Program-made: the position numbers and the translations under genes | Assembly: GCA_950106755.1 (NCBI GenBank) | Contig: OX467088.1 | Location: forward strand, 12,322,001 to 12,386,000 | Origin: Climacium dendroides | Taxonomy: Eukaryota; Streptophyta; Bryopsida; Hypnales; Climaciaceae | DNA: 64,000 nucleotides | Direction: 5' to 3' | The notes under the pieces: model-generated | What the model saw: the letters and a program-made list of their open reading frames with translations, nothing else | Databases searched by the model: none | Told to the model about the DNA's origin: nothing | Part shown: piece by piece, positions 23,008 through 36,580 of the stretch | How the letters are laid out: every line of letters begins with the position of its first letter | Position numbering within the stretch: the stretch's first letter is position 1

Positions 23008-26000
23008 ATGGTGAACATGAAGCTGGAAAAGCGGAAGCCGAAGTCGTCCAACTTGCCAGCGGTAATGGACTGCGCACAGTGCAAAAACCTCGTCAGATTG
23101 TGTGGCATCAATTTTCGTGCTGAAATTAGGGTTTGATTTTGATTTTGATCTTTCAAGAGAGCTCTGAGTTCCTTTCTACGTTTTCGTGACCACCTCCAAA
23201 TCTGTAGACTATAACGGTTTGCTTGACTTTGTAAATAATTTCAGACATTATAATGTGTTCCTGGATTGGTTGTGATTTTCGGGTTTCGCTGTAGCTTCTG
23301 AATTTTTGGACAAGTTAGTCCCGAAATTTAGGGTAGTTGTTATGTATTGTGCTTTCATTCGCTCTACATATGACAATCGTTAAACCCTAAACCCTGTCAT
23401 TGGATGATGGCATTCAGCGTAAGGCCAAGAAGGATGAGAGTGATGAATTCTTGGAGAAAAAAGTGACCAGCAAGAACAAGGGGTTCACAGACGATAATAA
23501 GAAGTGGCTGAAGGCGAAGTTGATTGAAAGCGACGAGGAGGACGAGGACGAGGACGATGAGGAGGGAGAGGAAGACGAAGACGAGGAGGGAGACGGTGAA
23601 ATTGAAATGGAGGAGGATGATGGCAGTGACGAGGAAGATGAGAGTGATGAGGACAGTGAAGATGAAATGGACGTGGAGAAGAAATCACGGTTTTTAGATG
23701 CTGCGAAGCAGCGGGAGGCTGAAGAAGCTAGAGAGGAGGAATTGCAGCTTAATATTCAGGGTGATTCCGATGATTTTCGATTACCTACTGCAGAGGTATT
23801 ACGATCTTTCTACAATTTGCAAGTGTGTCATTGTCAATGCCTTTGAAATTTGTTTCAGAAGGCAGTGCAACTTTGGCGCTCGCTGATTGTTATGTATTCC
23901 CATTCTCGTGAGGTCTGAGCCTTTGTTTGGGAGTAAGGTAGAGGCTCCACTAACCGTACAGTATATTAGAGGCTCCTTTGACCATACAGGTGAGCTTCCA
24001 ATTGTTTTAAGTGTGAAAATGCTTCACCTATGAACCTTTTTTTTCTTGTAATTGTTTTGTAGCTTAACACAAAATAAATATGCAAAATTTCAGATGGGTC
24101 AAGTTTCTATATTATTGTAGGTAGAGGCTTAAAGTTCACCTGTGTGGTGAACGAATCCTCTCCCTTACAGTATGGTGAATGGAGGCCTTACATTATGTCG
24201 ATCTTAACTATACTGCATATCACTTATCTTCTCCAGGAGCTTCAGCAAGAAGCGAAAGGCCCACCAGACCTCCCAAACATTTTGCGTCGAATCAAAGATA
24301 GTGAGTACACGGTGCCATATTTGTGTTTTTAATTTTTTTTTCAACCTTTTACTTGCGTTCTGATTACCTCACCAGCAATTCAAAACTGACTGCATGTTGT
24401 CTCTTCTTGGCAGTTGTTCGTGTGCTATCTAGCTTCAAGGCTTTGAGGCCCGCAGGAGCTGTGCGGACTGACTATGTGAAGCAGCTTTCATCCGACCTGT
24501 CCTCGTATTATGGATACAACGACTTCTTGATCAGCACATTCTTACAAGTATAATCTCTTTTCTTCTTATTTTGCATCTCTGCAAGCTCTGGCAACTCTTT
24601 TGGAAACTGTTATTGTGGGAGGCAGTCTTCTTGAATGAGGCGCAGATGTTTTACAGTCTTGTGGGAACATGTGCAGATGTTTCCTCCCGCTGAAGTGCTG
24701 GAATTCCTAGAAGCTAATGAAAAGCCTCGTCCAGTATCCTTGAGAACTAATACCCTAAAGGTAGGTTTATTAATAACTTGATGTTCCGTATGTTTTAGAT
24801 ATTCTCGTTTGGGTTGGTTCTTTATTTTCGTCGATCTTACTGCTGCTTTTTCGGTATTTCTCTGATTCCGTTTGCTCTTTGCTACAGAGTCGTAGACGGG
24901 ACCTGGCCCAAGTTCTGATCAACAGAGGTGTCAACCTAGATCCACTTGGAAAGTGGACCAAAGTAAGTGTCTTGCATTTCTGAAATTCTGTCAACACTTT
25001 AATGTCTTCCATGTTCTGATGATATTTATTCAATCCACTTTCCAATTCGATGTGTACTAATATTTCTCGTCGTTGAAATGATGGGAAAGCTTCTTGTGTT
25101 GACCACAATCTGAACGATTTTCTGACTGAACATTTTAATTTTTGCCTGTTGAGCCTCGTTGTTTGGAATATACTCATAGGTTGAATCATTTTTTCTGTGC
25201 CGGCAGGTTGGCCTGGTCGTGTATGATTCTCAAGTGCCTGTTGGTGCAACTCCGGAATATATGGCTGGTCACTACATGGTAGGATGTTCCGGCGAAGTGT
25301 CACTTACAACAAGCTTTTATTGAATTGGCCTTTTCGCACATTTGAACACAACTTCATTGTGAATGAGCTAGGGAGTAATAAATCTCCTTTAGATGTATAG
25401 GGTAGCCCTTTCTTATGGTTCTTTTGCGAGACTTGTGGCTGCACCTTCGTTTGATTGTGGTGCTGCATCGTTTACACAGTACTATTTTGGACTTGCAGCT
25501 TCAAAGTGGATCATCTTTTCTGCCAGTGATGGCTTTGGCACCTCAAGAGAAAGAACGAATTGTGGACGTGGCGTAAGCATCGCAGATCCCTCTTGTTCAT
25601 TTGGATGATTCAATGGGACCGTATTCTGTAACCAAATTGTATACCCAATGTGATCGTTTGCATATCTGAACATACTGATACGGCTCTTGATTCTCTTAAA
25701 TTCAGAGCTGCGCCAGGAGGTAAAACTACCTATATAGCTGCCCTCATGAAAAATACAGGTATGCATTCTATCATATGCCTTTCAATTACGCAGTTGTTTT
25801 GTAGAACTTGCAACTACTTTTCTTATGTATTCAGAAGAGTCGGCGATTTCTTACTAGAGCGAGGTCAGCTGCATGTGGACTGTCCATGTCTTGTGTTGAA
25901 TGAAGTTCGTGGCTTTATCCTGACTACGGGTCTCTTAGGAGTTACTTGTAATTTTGTAGACTTAAGCAACTTAATGAGAGAATTCTTCCGTGGCATGGAG

Positions 26001-29000
26001 GGAAGGGCAACACATGATGAAGCAAATTATCTAGAGCGAGAGCAGTTGGTCTACAATTGCTCTCGGTTTATGATGGATTTTATGTCATAGTTACACTGAT
26101 GTTCCCTTTTTACCTTGTGCATGCTGATGGATCGGGCTCCAATAACGACCCTAGCTATAGCATCTTTTCATACTTAGAATTATCTAGAATATGTATTATT
26201 TTGTGTACATTTGAGAGTGGTCTGTCGATCTCACTCTGAGAGTTACATTCTTCTCTGATTGCGTATGAGTTTCCATACTTTTTCGAGATTTTTTGTAATC
26301 TGTTTCGTTGGGTGTTCATTGTATTTGTGTGGTAATCAATCGATTCCGAGATGCCTGGTGGATGCACTGGTCGTTAGTATTTATGTTATCCCTGATTTGG
26401 ATATTGCTTCTGATTATTCAGGTGTCATCTATGCAAACGAACTGAAAGAGCCGCGTATAAAGTCTCTGTCTGCTAACCTCCACCGAATGGGAGTCACTAA
26501 CACTATTATCTGCAACTATGATGGTCGCCAGGTGAGTGTCACTGTTCCGTTTTAGGTCGATACTATTTGTTTGTCGTCCATGAACTTGACAACCACATAT
26601 TGCACCAGCCTCTTGTCATATTCTGGAAAATTTCTATTGTCATCTATAATTTGTCGAGTTGATTGTTCATTTTGTGTTTGTGTTTATTGTTGTTGATGTC
26701 TCCAGCTACCCCATAAGTTGGGGTTACGGTCTGTGGACCGGGTGTTGCTTGATGCGCCGTGCAGTGGAACCGGGGTAAGTTCAGTATTTTCTTTGAGAGT
26801 AACAATGGATTCAAGCAAGTGATCGTTGTAGATTATGATTAAACGGTGCGTAGCGTTGTGTTGTAAGGCATAAGTTGGTTTCGTATGTTAGTTTACTGTA
26901 GGCTTAAGAATGTGTTGATACTAGTGAGTGAAGGAGTACGTGTCTTTCTTGCAGTTTATTAACATCCTGGTTGGAATGCAGGTTGTAGGGAAAGATGAGT
27001 CTGTGAAAGTTACTAAAAGTTTAGAAGATATCCAGCGATGTGCATTTCTGCAAAAAGTATGTTCCCCGCTCTACCCTAATTGCATTTGTGCAATGGTGGA
27101 TTGGCTACAAATACTTGTTTATGTTATATGCGTTGAAATTTCATGGAAGTGGTTTGTGTATCAACTATGTAGATATTTATAGTAAGTTTGTATACCATCA
27201 AGTTTTGCGCATTTATTCTTTCATGCTAACGTGTGTGGTCATGCTCACAGGAGCTCATATTAGCTGCTATAGACATGGTGGATGCCAATTCAAAGACGGG
27301 AGGATACCTTGTTTATTCAACATGTTCGATCATGGTAGCAGAGGTAATACTATATTTATGTGTGCTTTAAGATTATAGTGTTACATTGAGCACGCTACAG
27401 TTGATGACCTCCATATTGTGTGTGCTCTTAAGATTTACATCTGGTGTTGATATGTAGAATGAAGCTGTTGTGGATTACGCTCTGAGGAAGCGAGATGTGA
27501 AGATCGTTCCTACAGGATTAGAATTTGGGCGTGAAGGGTAAGTACCTAATTCGAATTTGCTGCGACACCGTTTTGTGATTCATAATGGTGCCTTTAATCC
27601 CGATGAATGGGATGAACACATGCATTCCTCGTTTCCACAGCAGCGTTGTCATTCATCGGACACTTTTTATCCTCCATGTCCTACAGGGTTAATGTGTGGC
27701 GTTTTGTTTTTTCATCTTTTGAACAATGTCCGTAATCATATTGGATGTAATTGTAACTAGATGCCCTACGGAAGTTTTCTCACATCGGTTTAACATTTGT
27801 ATTGATGTTCATTATATTCTTTGTGTCAGCTTCACCAAATTTCGAGAAAGTCGGTTTCATCACACGCTGAAGAATACTAGACGATTTTATCCTCATGTGC
27901 ACAACATGGATGGGTTCTTTGTTGCTAAGGTTGGTTTCATCCTGGTTCTTGCCACTTCCCATTTGTGCTCGTTTTTCTAATTGTTGATATATAGTTCGTA
28001 GATGATTACTCGATAATCTTTTATGTCTTCTACTGTATTCTCAGATTGTAGTGCATTGCATTATTTCAGAAATAGGGCTTCTTGTAATAGAGGATTTGTC
28101 TCGCATTGGTTCTGTTGTACATTTCTTCAAGTTTTGTGCCCTTGTGAATTGTGATAAATTTGGAAATCTCAGGTAACTACTGTCCCCAATTCCAACTACC
28201 AATACTACCTTACAATATTTATAGTTCCACATAAACAATGGAACACCATTTCTTGTTGAATTTGGTCATCCCCAGTGCTTTAACTCGTCAGTCTGGTTCA
28301 TTTACAGCTGAAGAAGATGAGTAACAAGGTCAAGAAAGATGATGGTGAAAATGTTGAGGATGCTGAAGAGGCAGAAAAAATCAATGGAGATGAAGGTAAA
28401 TGCAATTGCCAATTCTTAGTGCAGTTGGTTTCTTGGGACTTTCTAATCTGTATGAGTTTCTTGCGGCATTTTGTATCGTTCAACCAAGATGATCATTGTG
28501 TGCGAAACACTGTTTGTGATTCCACTTCAGCTCCTGCATAGTAAAATTAGATCTACCTTACCATCGACATCGATAGTTCTTACATCTAAATTTTTGCTAT
28601 GTTCTGATATTATCACACGAACTATATTCAGTTTTCACTTGGCTATGGTTTCAAGTCTTTTTCATGTGATGCAATCATGTGCACATTTCTTGTGATGCAT
28701 TTCTTGTGTGCATTTCTCAAGAAATTAGAGTGAAGTATTTTTAGAATTGTATGTGCAATGACCATTTCAGAATGTCACTTTACTGTACATCTATTTCTTG
28801 AATTCCCCTATTCATGATTGTATGGAATTAATGTGTCAGGAGACGAAATGGAAGTCGAGGATGTTGCTTTAGATCGGACTGCCGACGGTGGCATGTCTGC
28901 TGGCAGTGACGTCGAGACAAAGGATGACACAGACATGGCAGAAGCTAACGGCAAAACCAAGGTTGGTGAACCCGTAAAAGTTAAGAGGAAATTTTTGAAC

Positions 29001-29517
29001 AGGAGGGAACGAAAGAGTCTTCCGTCAAAAGAAGAAATTGCTCAAAAGAGGTATGATTTGCAAAACCTTTTTGATGCTATTTCGCTGATTTCGATTGGCA
29101 GTGATATAGTTATGGCACCGCATCGCTCTTTTTGCTTTGCAGGGAGTCTGATTTCACACATTTCAGCTGTCACTCTTCAGTTATTTACGAAGGTAGAGGT
29201 AGTTATTTGTAGAGTTACTTGTGTAATTGTTTCTCTTCTCTATTAGCTTCTTAATGTTGTTGCTGAGTTCAAGTTCCATTACTCTCTACAGGGAAGAGAA
29301 ACGGGAAGCCATGCGTGAGGGTAAAAGAAAAGCGGAAGCAGTAGCTGCAGCAGCTGCTCCGGCTGTTTCTACTCCAATGGATGTAGTTTCCCCTGGCAAG
29401 AAGTCACTTGCCACAAATGGGAAGTCCAAAAAGACAAAAGAACCGTCACAGATCAAGAAAGCAAAGAAAGCCACAAAAGAGGGTTCAAGCAGCAAGAAAC
29501 GGAAGACAGGCAAGTGA
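23008..29517 (+). CDS. NOP2: NOP2-type 25S/28S rRNA m5C methyltransferase, 18 exons, 679 aa
   Basis: This is an SAM-dependent nucleolar methyltransferase (NOL1/NOP2/Sun family) that makes 5-methylcytosine in large-subunit rRNA during 60S assembly. Exons: 23008-23061, 23418-23795, 24237-24300, 24414-24547, 24677-24760, 24888-24962, 25207-25278, 25499-25572, 25706-25758, 26422-26531, 26706-26774, 26982-27056, 27251-27343, 27458-27537, 27830-27929, 28308-28395, 28840-29050, 29292-29517. They sum to 2040 nt, frame intact, all GT/AG. The N-terminus is basic, then an Asp/Glu-rich tract. [15 protein letters not shown] and YYGYNDFL are family hallmarks. The SAM motif AAAPGGK is at residues 312-318, DAPCSGTG at 382-389 (Cys385) and STCSI at 437-441 (catalytic Cys439). 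[11 protein letters not shown] ends the core, followed by a Lys-rich nucleolar-type tail. A short upstream ORF (22994-23014) overlaps the ATG and might tune translation. The start is the first in-frame ATG. Confidence 0.97.
23382..23394 (+). promoter_or_regulatory. Second telo-box, in NOP2 intron 1
   Basis: AAACCCTAAACCC lies 24 bp before the first acceptor. Position in the first intron is common for plant telo-boxes. Its function is inferred only. Confidence 0.4.
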
Positions 29518-30960
29518 GGCGTGCAACAATCTCTTGATGTCTCCTTCATCAGGTGTTCTGTTTTTTCGAGTATAAAAATAAGATTCTAGACCAGTAAAAG
29601 AAGTTCCACAGCCCTTCTGTTCCATTATACTAGTTCTTTCACTTGGTCTATGTTTCTTACTCAAATGTTAAGGCTTCTGAGTTTGAAATCCTGCAAATTG
29701 TGCAATTTTTTAATGCACGAGGACAATGCAAAGGGAGCTGTGATTTTAGAAGCATCTGGTGCCTGCATAGAGTGCACTGGCAAGTGTATTCACGGTGGGT
29801 TACAACCTGCTGAGAGTTTAGTAAATTGGCGGTATTTTTTTCTGAGTCGTTGACCAGACCAAGATTCGTGAATCCAAGTCTTGCGCATCATAGTTCAACA
29901 TGCCAGAAAGGACTTGGAATCCTCGAATACTTTTTTGCCTCCTTGAAGTTCATCCAAGGGTTGGTCATCCTCAGTCTTCTACAATATTATGAATGTTTTT
30001 ACAATTTTTTAAGCCAGTGCTTTATACGGTTATAAAAATTGATGACTTCACAAAATCACCCCGTCGTCCTTTAAGGATTAAGAACCCCCTCAATATAGGA
30101 GTGATTCTTAATCCATGTGATTTTAGAGCCTCCTACCTTATAGGTTCCTCAATATAAATTTGCCCCTTATTATGAGTAGTGCAACCATATGTAATTCTAT
30201 TGGAGAGCCATTTACAATAATTCCATACAAAAAAGTACTCACATATGAAAGATAACTCACTCAAGGAAAAATATATTCAACAATCCAAAAAAATTCAAGT
30301 GATAAATAAGTAATTCCAAATTTGTTTACATGAAAAATTGGCTATTTATATATGTAATTTTACTGTCCTTCAAGGATGACAACAGAAAAGGTGACATTCA
30401 TGGTTTTTTGGACTTAGGTGTACCTTATGCTTGGGTTAGATGTGTTAAAAAATAATTCAAAAATATAATTATATATGGCATGTAATGAAATTTTCAAAAA
30501 TTATAATATAGTATAATTGAAATATGTAGAAAATTAATGAAAATAATTTGAATCTTCAGAAGAAAACCTCATGAAAAATGAAAATGTTTGATTAGTTTAC
30601 CTTCTATACTCCTCCTAGCTAATTTAGAAGGTAGAATAGCCCATTGCTGTTGCTTAGGAAATGACCCATTGTGGGGTGTTTTTTTCAGTATGTGAGATGT
30701 GGGCCCCAATGCATGTCTAACATGACAGTAATGGAGTGAATAATGACCTCATTAGGAACTTCTAACTTTTTAGTGTGAAATTCATTGTAAAAATTGACTT
30801 TTTAGGCCTTCCATGATAGAAAATATTGTGACTGCATTAGGTAGTAAGATGAGCATTATGCATTCAAATTTGGTTGGTTATGGGGTAGTCTACAGACTCT
30901 TTTGGGCTGAACATTTCAAAAGTTCCTAGCAAATTCATACTTTGTCAAAAAAATATAATT
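29518..30960. other. NOP2 3' flank and intergenic DNA
   Basis: The first few hundred bases are probably the NOP2 3' UTR. A 67-codon ORF at 29650-29853 has no recognisable features. The remainder is AT-rich and shows nothing supportable. Confidence 0.45.
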
Positions 30961-31717
30961 TCAATTGCAGTTGCTGTTTCTCACACTTGTAATAACGTGG
31001 GAAAAAAACTGAAAAATTTGAGCAACAAGGGTGATGTCAAACTCCTCATTCTGACCACAGTGGGCTGGCTCACCTTGGTTGAACTCCCAAAGAGAAGAGT
31101 CTTCCAGGCATGGTATGGACCGAAGTAACTTCGTGTCCCTCTTTGAATGACACCCAGCCAGTCCAACCTCCACATAAGCAGTGACACAGCAGACCCATCT
31201 AACTTGTGACCACGGCAATGCGGCCGTGACGTCCGTGGAAAGCCACGCAGGTCCTCCTCTGGAAGTGACGGAGCTCACGCCGGCGCCACCGCTGCATTGC
31301 AAGCCTTGCACTCCATTACGCACTCCAATCCAAGCAATCATATTCACAGGAGTGAGAGTCACAGGATAACACAGGAATTCAAAAGACTGACACACAGGGC
31401 AACACATGCATGGGAATTCTAACTTATCATATGAATTCCGATCCCAGCCTGTGACTGAGATCGATATACAACATGGCAACGCAGCTAGATGAATCCCCCG
31501 GTCACGCTGAAACGCGTACGATGACGTCCATGCCGCCATTGTGCAGCAAACATTCTTCATAACGCCCAGGATCCACAATTAGAACGAAACGTAAGTTTCC
31601 CACACAATCGAACATTCCCATGCCACCACTCTTGCAAAAGTAAGAAGTCGATGAACCGGCATAAACTAGACTTCGCGATCTCCTCGTTTCCGGTGCAAAA
31701 TTCTGATTTTCCGACAA
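30961..31717 (-). other. Possible Cys-rich minus-strand ORF, unrecognised
   Basis: A minus-strand frame of 205 codons (31578-30961) overlaps a second minus-strand frame (31717-31502). The region is more GC-rich than its surroundings, and the 205-codon product is rich in Cys and Trp (for example CCPVCQSFEFLC). I recognise no domain, and neither frame links to others by clear splice sites. It could be a degraded exon of an unknown gene or chance. Confidence 0.2.
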
Positions 31718-32965
31718 GGCGAGGAAACAAGGACAATCTTCTTGTGGTAGATTACTAGTCTAGCTGCAGGTCCATGACATTCCTCGGGTCTACTGAATCT
31801 GCACAATCCATTCTTCTAGGTCCCACTGCCTTTGAGCTCATGCCCAAGAATTAATGCGAGGACCAGTGCAGTAGGGTAAGCAACTAGGTTGAGGTGCTTT
31901 GTGGGATATTAAGCACGGTCTTGGTAAGGTAACTGCATCTAATTGTCATGACCCTCTTGCAAACATTGATCCCTTCTTGCCTACAGTGAACAATTGAACA
32001 TGCGAGTCGAGAGTTCCTTTGGATACACTCCTGATATCAGGGATTTGACAATTCATAATTTCATTGCTTCATACAGTGGCGAATGTGTGGAACTGTTCTG
32101 CTACCAAAATTTGGAATCCTAGATTTTTCATTTCCGGAGAGATCATCAAATTTGTTTAATTGGGAAAGTTCTACTACCTTAAAAACAAATTCAGGGAGTT
32201 CGGCCTGAAATGACTACATTTCTTCACCAAAACATAGATTTTTGAGCTTCCTGCAGGTGCAAGCCTCAAGATATATCAGTATTTGATGCACTATTTAATT
32301 CGTCTCAAGCTAAGAGTTACTTCAAGATATATATAACATGAAGAAAATTTCGGTGTAGCCCACTGTAATTGAACGAACTAAAAATGTAGTTGAAGGTATG
32401 CAAAATAATAAATAATTTACTACTGAAACCAATTGATATGCAAAATAATAACTGAACACTAGTACGAGTTTATTAGTGTTACATATTACAGCAGGGTTTG
32501 TAGTTAATAGCTTGATATTACTCTCCCGTAGTGCTGGTCCAAACTGCGGCATGTGCAACCGCCGAAGGTGACGAGGAAGCACTTGCTAACGCGGCCACTA
32601 TATGAGTGAAAACGCCAGACTGTTTCATTACTTGCTAGCTCCTCTGTAATCCAGTTACAGATTGAGGTGCCACTGCTAGCAATTGCAACCTCTTGATGAT
32701 CTCGTGAATCCTCTGAAAATTGTTGCTGTGAGTCGAGCTCGAGCTAGACGTACTCAACTGGCCACTACATTATTATTGTCTCCGAAGCTATTGGAACAAC
32801 TTTCTAGTTAGCTTTCAATTCTCTTTGGGGCTTCCTTAGATTTGAATCGGCTGCTGAATTGCAGATCGACTTCCTGATTGCAGTAACGTACTGTAAGATT
32901 GGAACTGACAGCTGGCTAGCTAGATTTGAATTCTCCCTGGAGCTCTCTGAAAATTGAAGTATATA
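31718..32965. other. Upstream intergenic region of the aminotransferase gene
   Basis: No ORF or recognised repeat. The part from about 32500 to 32960 contains several AGCTAGC and GAATTGAAG-like words and may be promoter or 5' leader. Confidence 0.4.
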
Positions 32966-33075
32966 TGCGTGGATTCAACTGGTTTGATTCTTGCTGCAGA
33001 ACGCGTTCTTGATCAATTGCAGCAGCGTAACGTGGAATTGAAGTGTATGCGTGGATTCAACTGGTTTGATTCTTG
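32966..33075 (+). promoter_or_regulatory. 28-bp direct duplication in the aminotransferase 5' region
   Basis: TGCGTGGATTCAACTGGTTT followed by GATTCTTG occurs identically at 32966-32993 and 33048-33075, 82 bp apart and ending 75 bp before the start codon. It could be a duplicated regulatory or leader segment; no known motif is claimed. Confidence 0.6.
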
Positions 33076-33150
33076 AGTGAAGTAGCAAGACTAGATCGAT
33101 TGTGGTGCACAAATTTTCAATTTGTGGTTGAATTCGTTTGGGGGTGATCG

Positions 33151-36100
33151 ATGGAGTATTTTCCAGCGCCGGGGAGGAACCACTTGTGTGTGCCTGGTCC
33201 AACCAACATTCCGGACAGCGTGCTGCAAGCCATGAGCCGCAACAACGAGGACCACCGATCGCCCGCCTTCGCCACGCTCGCCAAGTCCGTCCTCCAGGAT
33301 GTCAAGTCGCTCTTCGGCACCGAAACAGCCACCGCTTTCATCATCCCCTGCACAGGTAATAATCGATCAATGAATCCGCACGCACTTCTTTGCAGACAGT
33401 CTGTCAATTCGTCTTCCAAGACCTCACAGGTGCACTACTAGAATTTCAAGGGTTTGGAACGTTTTAGCTACATGCAACTGCCGGTTTGGAATATGCTTGG
33501 AGCAGCGTTTTTCAGCAAACTTGCAAAATTTGGAACAGCCTTAAGCAAGGATGCAGAGTTTTTCAGCAAATAAAGATTTTCCAAAATGTTGTTCACATTT
33601 AGTAGACGCGTTTTGTAGAAACATTGAATGCTGACTTTGGAATCACGTTTCAGTTTTACCAGCAACATTTGCAGTGTTATCAGCAACGTTTTCTATATTG
33701 CCAGAAACGTTCAATCTTGCTGAAAAACGTTGCTAAGGGGGTGAATTCTAGTAGCGCTGCAAATCACACCCGCAAAGGATTTTCTATAGAATGGGCAATC
33801 CTAGGACAAGATGGCAAAGTCCTGTTGAGTACGGTTGTGCTAAACTTGTTTCTCTACCTGCCCTAGTTATCAATCAGAGAATTGCGCAACCCAATTTTTG
33901 GCAATAGGAGGATTACAAGTCTAATTCATACTGTATGATAGTTTCTTCCAAATTAATATACGTCGCTCGACTGTGGGATTGCAGGAACGGGAACATGGGA
34001 GAGTGCATTGACGAACACGTTGTCACCCGGCGACAAGATCCTCGCCCCGCGGTTCGGACAATTCGGCGTGTTTTGGATCAATCTCATGACGCGTTTGCAT
34101 TACGAAGTGGACGTTGTGGATTCCGAGTGGGGCGAGGGGGTGAATTTGGCCATTCTCAAGCGAAAGCTGCAGAACGATCGCAGCCATAAGGTGAAAGCCA
34201 TCTGCGTGGTGCACAACGAGACTGCCACGGGCGTCACCACCAACCTCGCGGCCATCCGTGAAATCCTCGGTAAAGAACAAAGTAACCCCTGAAATTAAAT
34301 GGATTCCCATCTTGGAATTGAGCAGATCACATGGAGACCTTCTCTTTTCTAATTTGATTTATTCACTACATCATCAAGAAGAAGTGGTTGCAACATCATC
34401 AATTATTTTGCAATGATTTTGTAGCTGTTCTGTACTGACCTTTAACTTGTGGTCTATTGCAAATCATTGCAAAAATGCAGCAAACTTGTTGCAAAAGTCT
34501 TGGGCACGGAATCAAAGCATGTCTTATGCCTAAACTATTTTTAAATCTATTGCAATCCATACATAACATTCTTGAATTTCAAGGGCTCCTTTTAGTTAGA
34601 GCATCTTGAATGCAAGCTTAACCATGTCTTGTGGGTCAATGTAATAGGAATATATTCTTGTTATAGTAATACTGTTGAAGGAACCTGCTTTCCCAATCAA
34701 GAATGTTATGAAATAGGCGCAAATTCATTGCAATGTTGTACTAAACGATTTCAAACTTGTCAATAGATTTCTGTGGGTTATTGCAATTAATGCAAAACCG
34801 TTGGAGAAACTATTGAAATCTCAGCCTTCTGCGCTAGTGATTCTTTTCCCAACACAAGTAATGTTCTTCACTGGTGATACGAAACTTGGTTGCGTTCGAA
34901 TTAGAATTGTCACAAAATGATTGATTGAATTGATTTTTTTGGATTAAACTCATGGATTGGATCCCTGCAGATGAGGTGCGTCACCCGGCATTGTTCATAG
35001 TCGACGGAGTCTCTTCAGTGGGCGCCATGGAGTTTCGCATGGACGACTGGAGAGTGGACGTCGCACTTACAGGCTCCCAGAAAGCTCTGTCGTTGCCTAC
35101 AGGACTTGGGATTGTGTGCGCAAGCGCCAAAGCTCTGGAAGCCTACAAAGCTGCGAATTCACCACGCGGGTATTTCGACTGGGGGGAGTATCTGAAAAGC
35201 TACAAGACAGGGACGTATTGCCCTTACACGCCCTCCGTGCAAATGCTTTACGGACTGCGAGCTTCGCTTGATTTGATTCTGAAAGTCGAAGGGCTGGAGA
35301 ATGTCATCGCTCGGCACCTGCGCCTTGCGGAGGCTACCAGGTTAGTCGCGCATGTGCAAGTCTCTCTCTTGAATAAAAATTACTGGATGGTGGTGTCTAG
35401 TCTGCTTGGAGAAGTCTCTCTATGCAAGTCTCTCTCTGTAGAACTCGAGTTTGCTTGATAGTCGTGTCTGAGTATGAAGAATTTTGTACCTGATTTTTGA
35501 GGGTTTCTGCAGGGCGGCGGTGAAAGCATGGGGGTTGCAAGTGTGTGCAAAGAAATCAGAGTGGGACAGTGCCGTTGTGACCGGGGTGGTGGTGCCGCCA
35601 TCTCTTGACAGTGGCGATGTCATCAAACTGGCATGGAAGAAGTACAATCTCAGTCTTGGACTCGGTCTTGGGGAAGTCACTGGGAAGCTCTTCCGAATTG
35701 GACATCTCGGAAACATGAATGAGGTACACACAAGCATGCCATAATTTTCCATGTCCCAAATTTCAGATCGCAATGCTATTGACGTTTTCTTTCTCAAGAT
35801 TGTGTGAGGTAGTGGCACCTAATACAAACTCCGAATTCTTGCTCTCAGCTTTGTATAGAAAAATCATCAGACCTCTCTTTTGAATTTGAGTAGATTATCA
35901 AAGTGACTATAATTCAAGGATGCAGCTATTCGAGCACCACTCCTTGTTGTTTCTAAGTTTCATATGTGTTGTTTTCGAGATGCCGAATCTCATGCAATGA
36001 TGCACATAATTTGTGCCGTGTGCAGCTGCAACTCCTTGGTGCTCTGGCAGGAGTGGAGCTTTCTCTGCTGGAGGTTGGATACCCCGTGACTTTGGGAAGT

Positions 36101-36163
36101 GGTGTGGCTGCAGCTCAAGCTTGTTTTTCCAAGCAAACTCCAGTTATTGCTTCTCGGATTTAA
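33151..36163 (+). CDS. AGT1: Peroxisomal serine-glyoxylate aminotransferase, 5 exons, 402 aa
   Basis: This is a PLP enzyme of photorespiration that moves the amino group of serine to glyoxylate, giving hydroxypyruvate and glycine in peroxisomes. Exons 33151-33355, 33985-34269, 34971-35340, 35513-35723 and 36026-36163 sum to 1209 nt, all GT/AG, frame intact. The start MEYFPAPGRNHLCVPGPTNI is typical of the family. RNNEDHRSP, VHNETATGVTTN, VDGVSSVGA (Asp175 near the cofactor) and GSQKALSLPTGLG follow. Lys201 is the expected Schiff-base lysine. YTPSVQMLYGLRASLD and RIGHLGNMNE are also family motifs. The protein ends SRI, a PTS1-type peroxisomal signal. The length matches the plant enzyme (about 401 aa). 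Intron 1 hosts a small TIR element. No damage is seen; the gene looks functional. Confidence 0.96.
33433..33756. mobile_element. CACTA-like TIR element in intron 1 of the aminotransferase gene, 324 bp
   Basis: The left end is CACTACTAGAATTTCAAGGG. The right end, reverse-complemented, is CGCTACTAGAATTCACCCCC, with a shared AACGTTTT a little further in. The interior carries several GCAACGTTTT and CAGAAACGTT subterminal words. Flanking trinucleotides are GTG and CTG, an imperfect match. It is non-coding and probably an old MITE. Confidence 0.55.
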
Positions 36164-36580
36164 TTTGATGAAGACAATCATGGAGTCCATCAATCGATCT
36201 GCTTCCAAAATGATTGGAAAAGCATTTGCAGAAGATTGAGCTTAGGTTTCATTTCAATCTTATGAAGAGTGTACAGTCACAACTTTAGGTAGTACTGGTT
36301 AGCTTTGTTGAGTGACAGATAATCCTTTTGTTGCTCATATTGAAGTGCTTATAGGAGTATTCTTATACACGCTTGTAAGCGTTAAAAACATTGATTTAGT
36401 ACACTCTGAACATTGGTAAATAATATGCTGGTCAACAGTTGAGACCCTTTCTTGAATTCAAATTTAATTCAACCTTCTGCGGTCAAATCTAATCTAACTG
36501 ATATTTAGTTAAAATTGCTGGGTATTCCACAAACTTGGCACTTTTCAGTTTAGACCATGCAGTTGAAATCTATACTAATC
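36164..36580. other. Aminotransferase 3' flank
   Basis: Probably 3' UTR followed by intergenic DNA. No ORF or repeat was noted. Confidence 0.4.

Noticed and set aside
23485..23688. 67-codon minus-strand ORF opposite NOP2 exon 2
   Set aside because: It is the complement of the Asp/Glu-rich tract and merely reads as His/Pro/Arg.
30961..31578. 205-codon minus-strand ORF as a gene
   Set aside because: No recognised motif or splice partners, and a competing frame overlaps. Listed only as a weak possibility.
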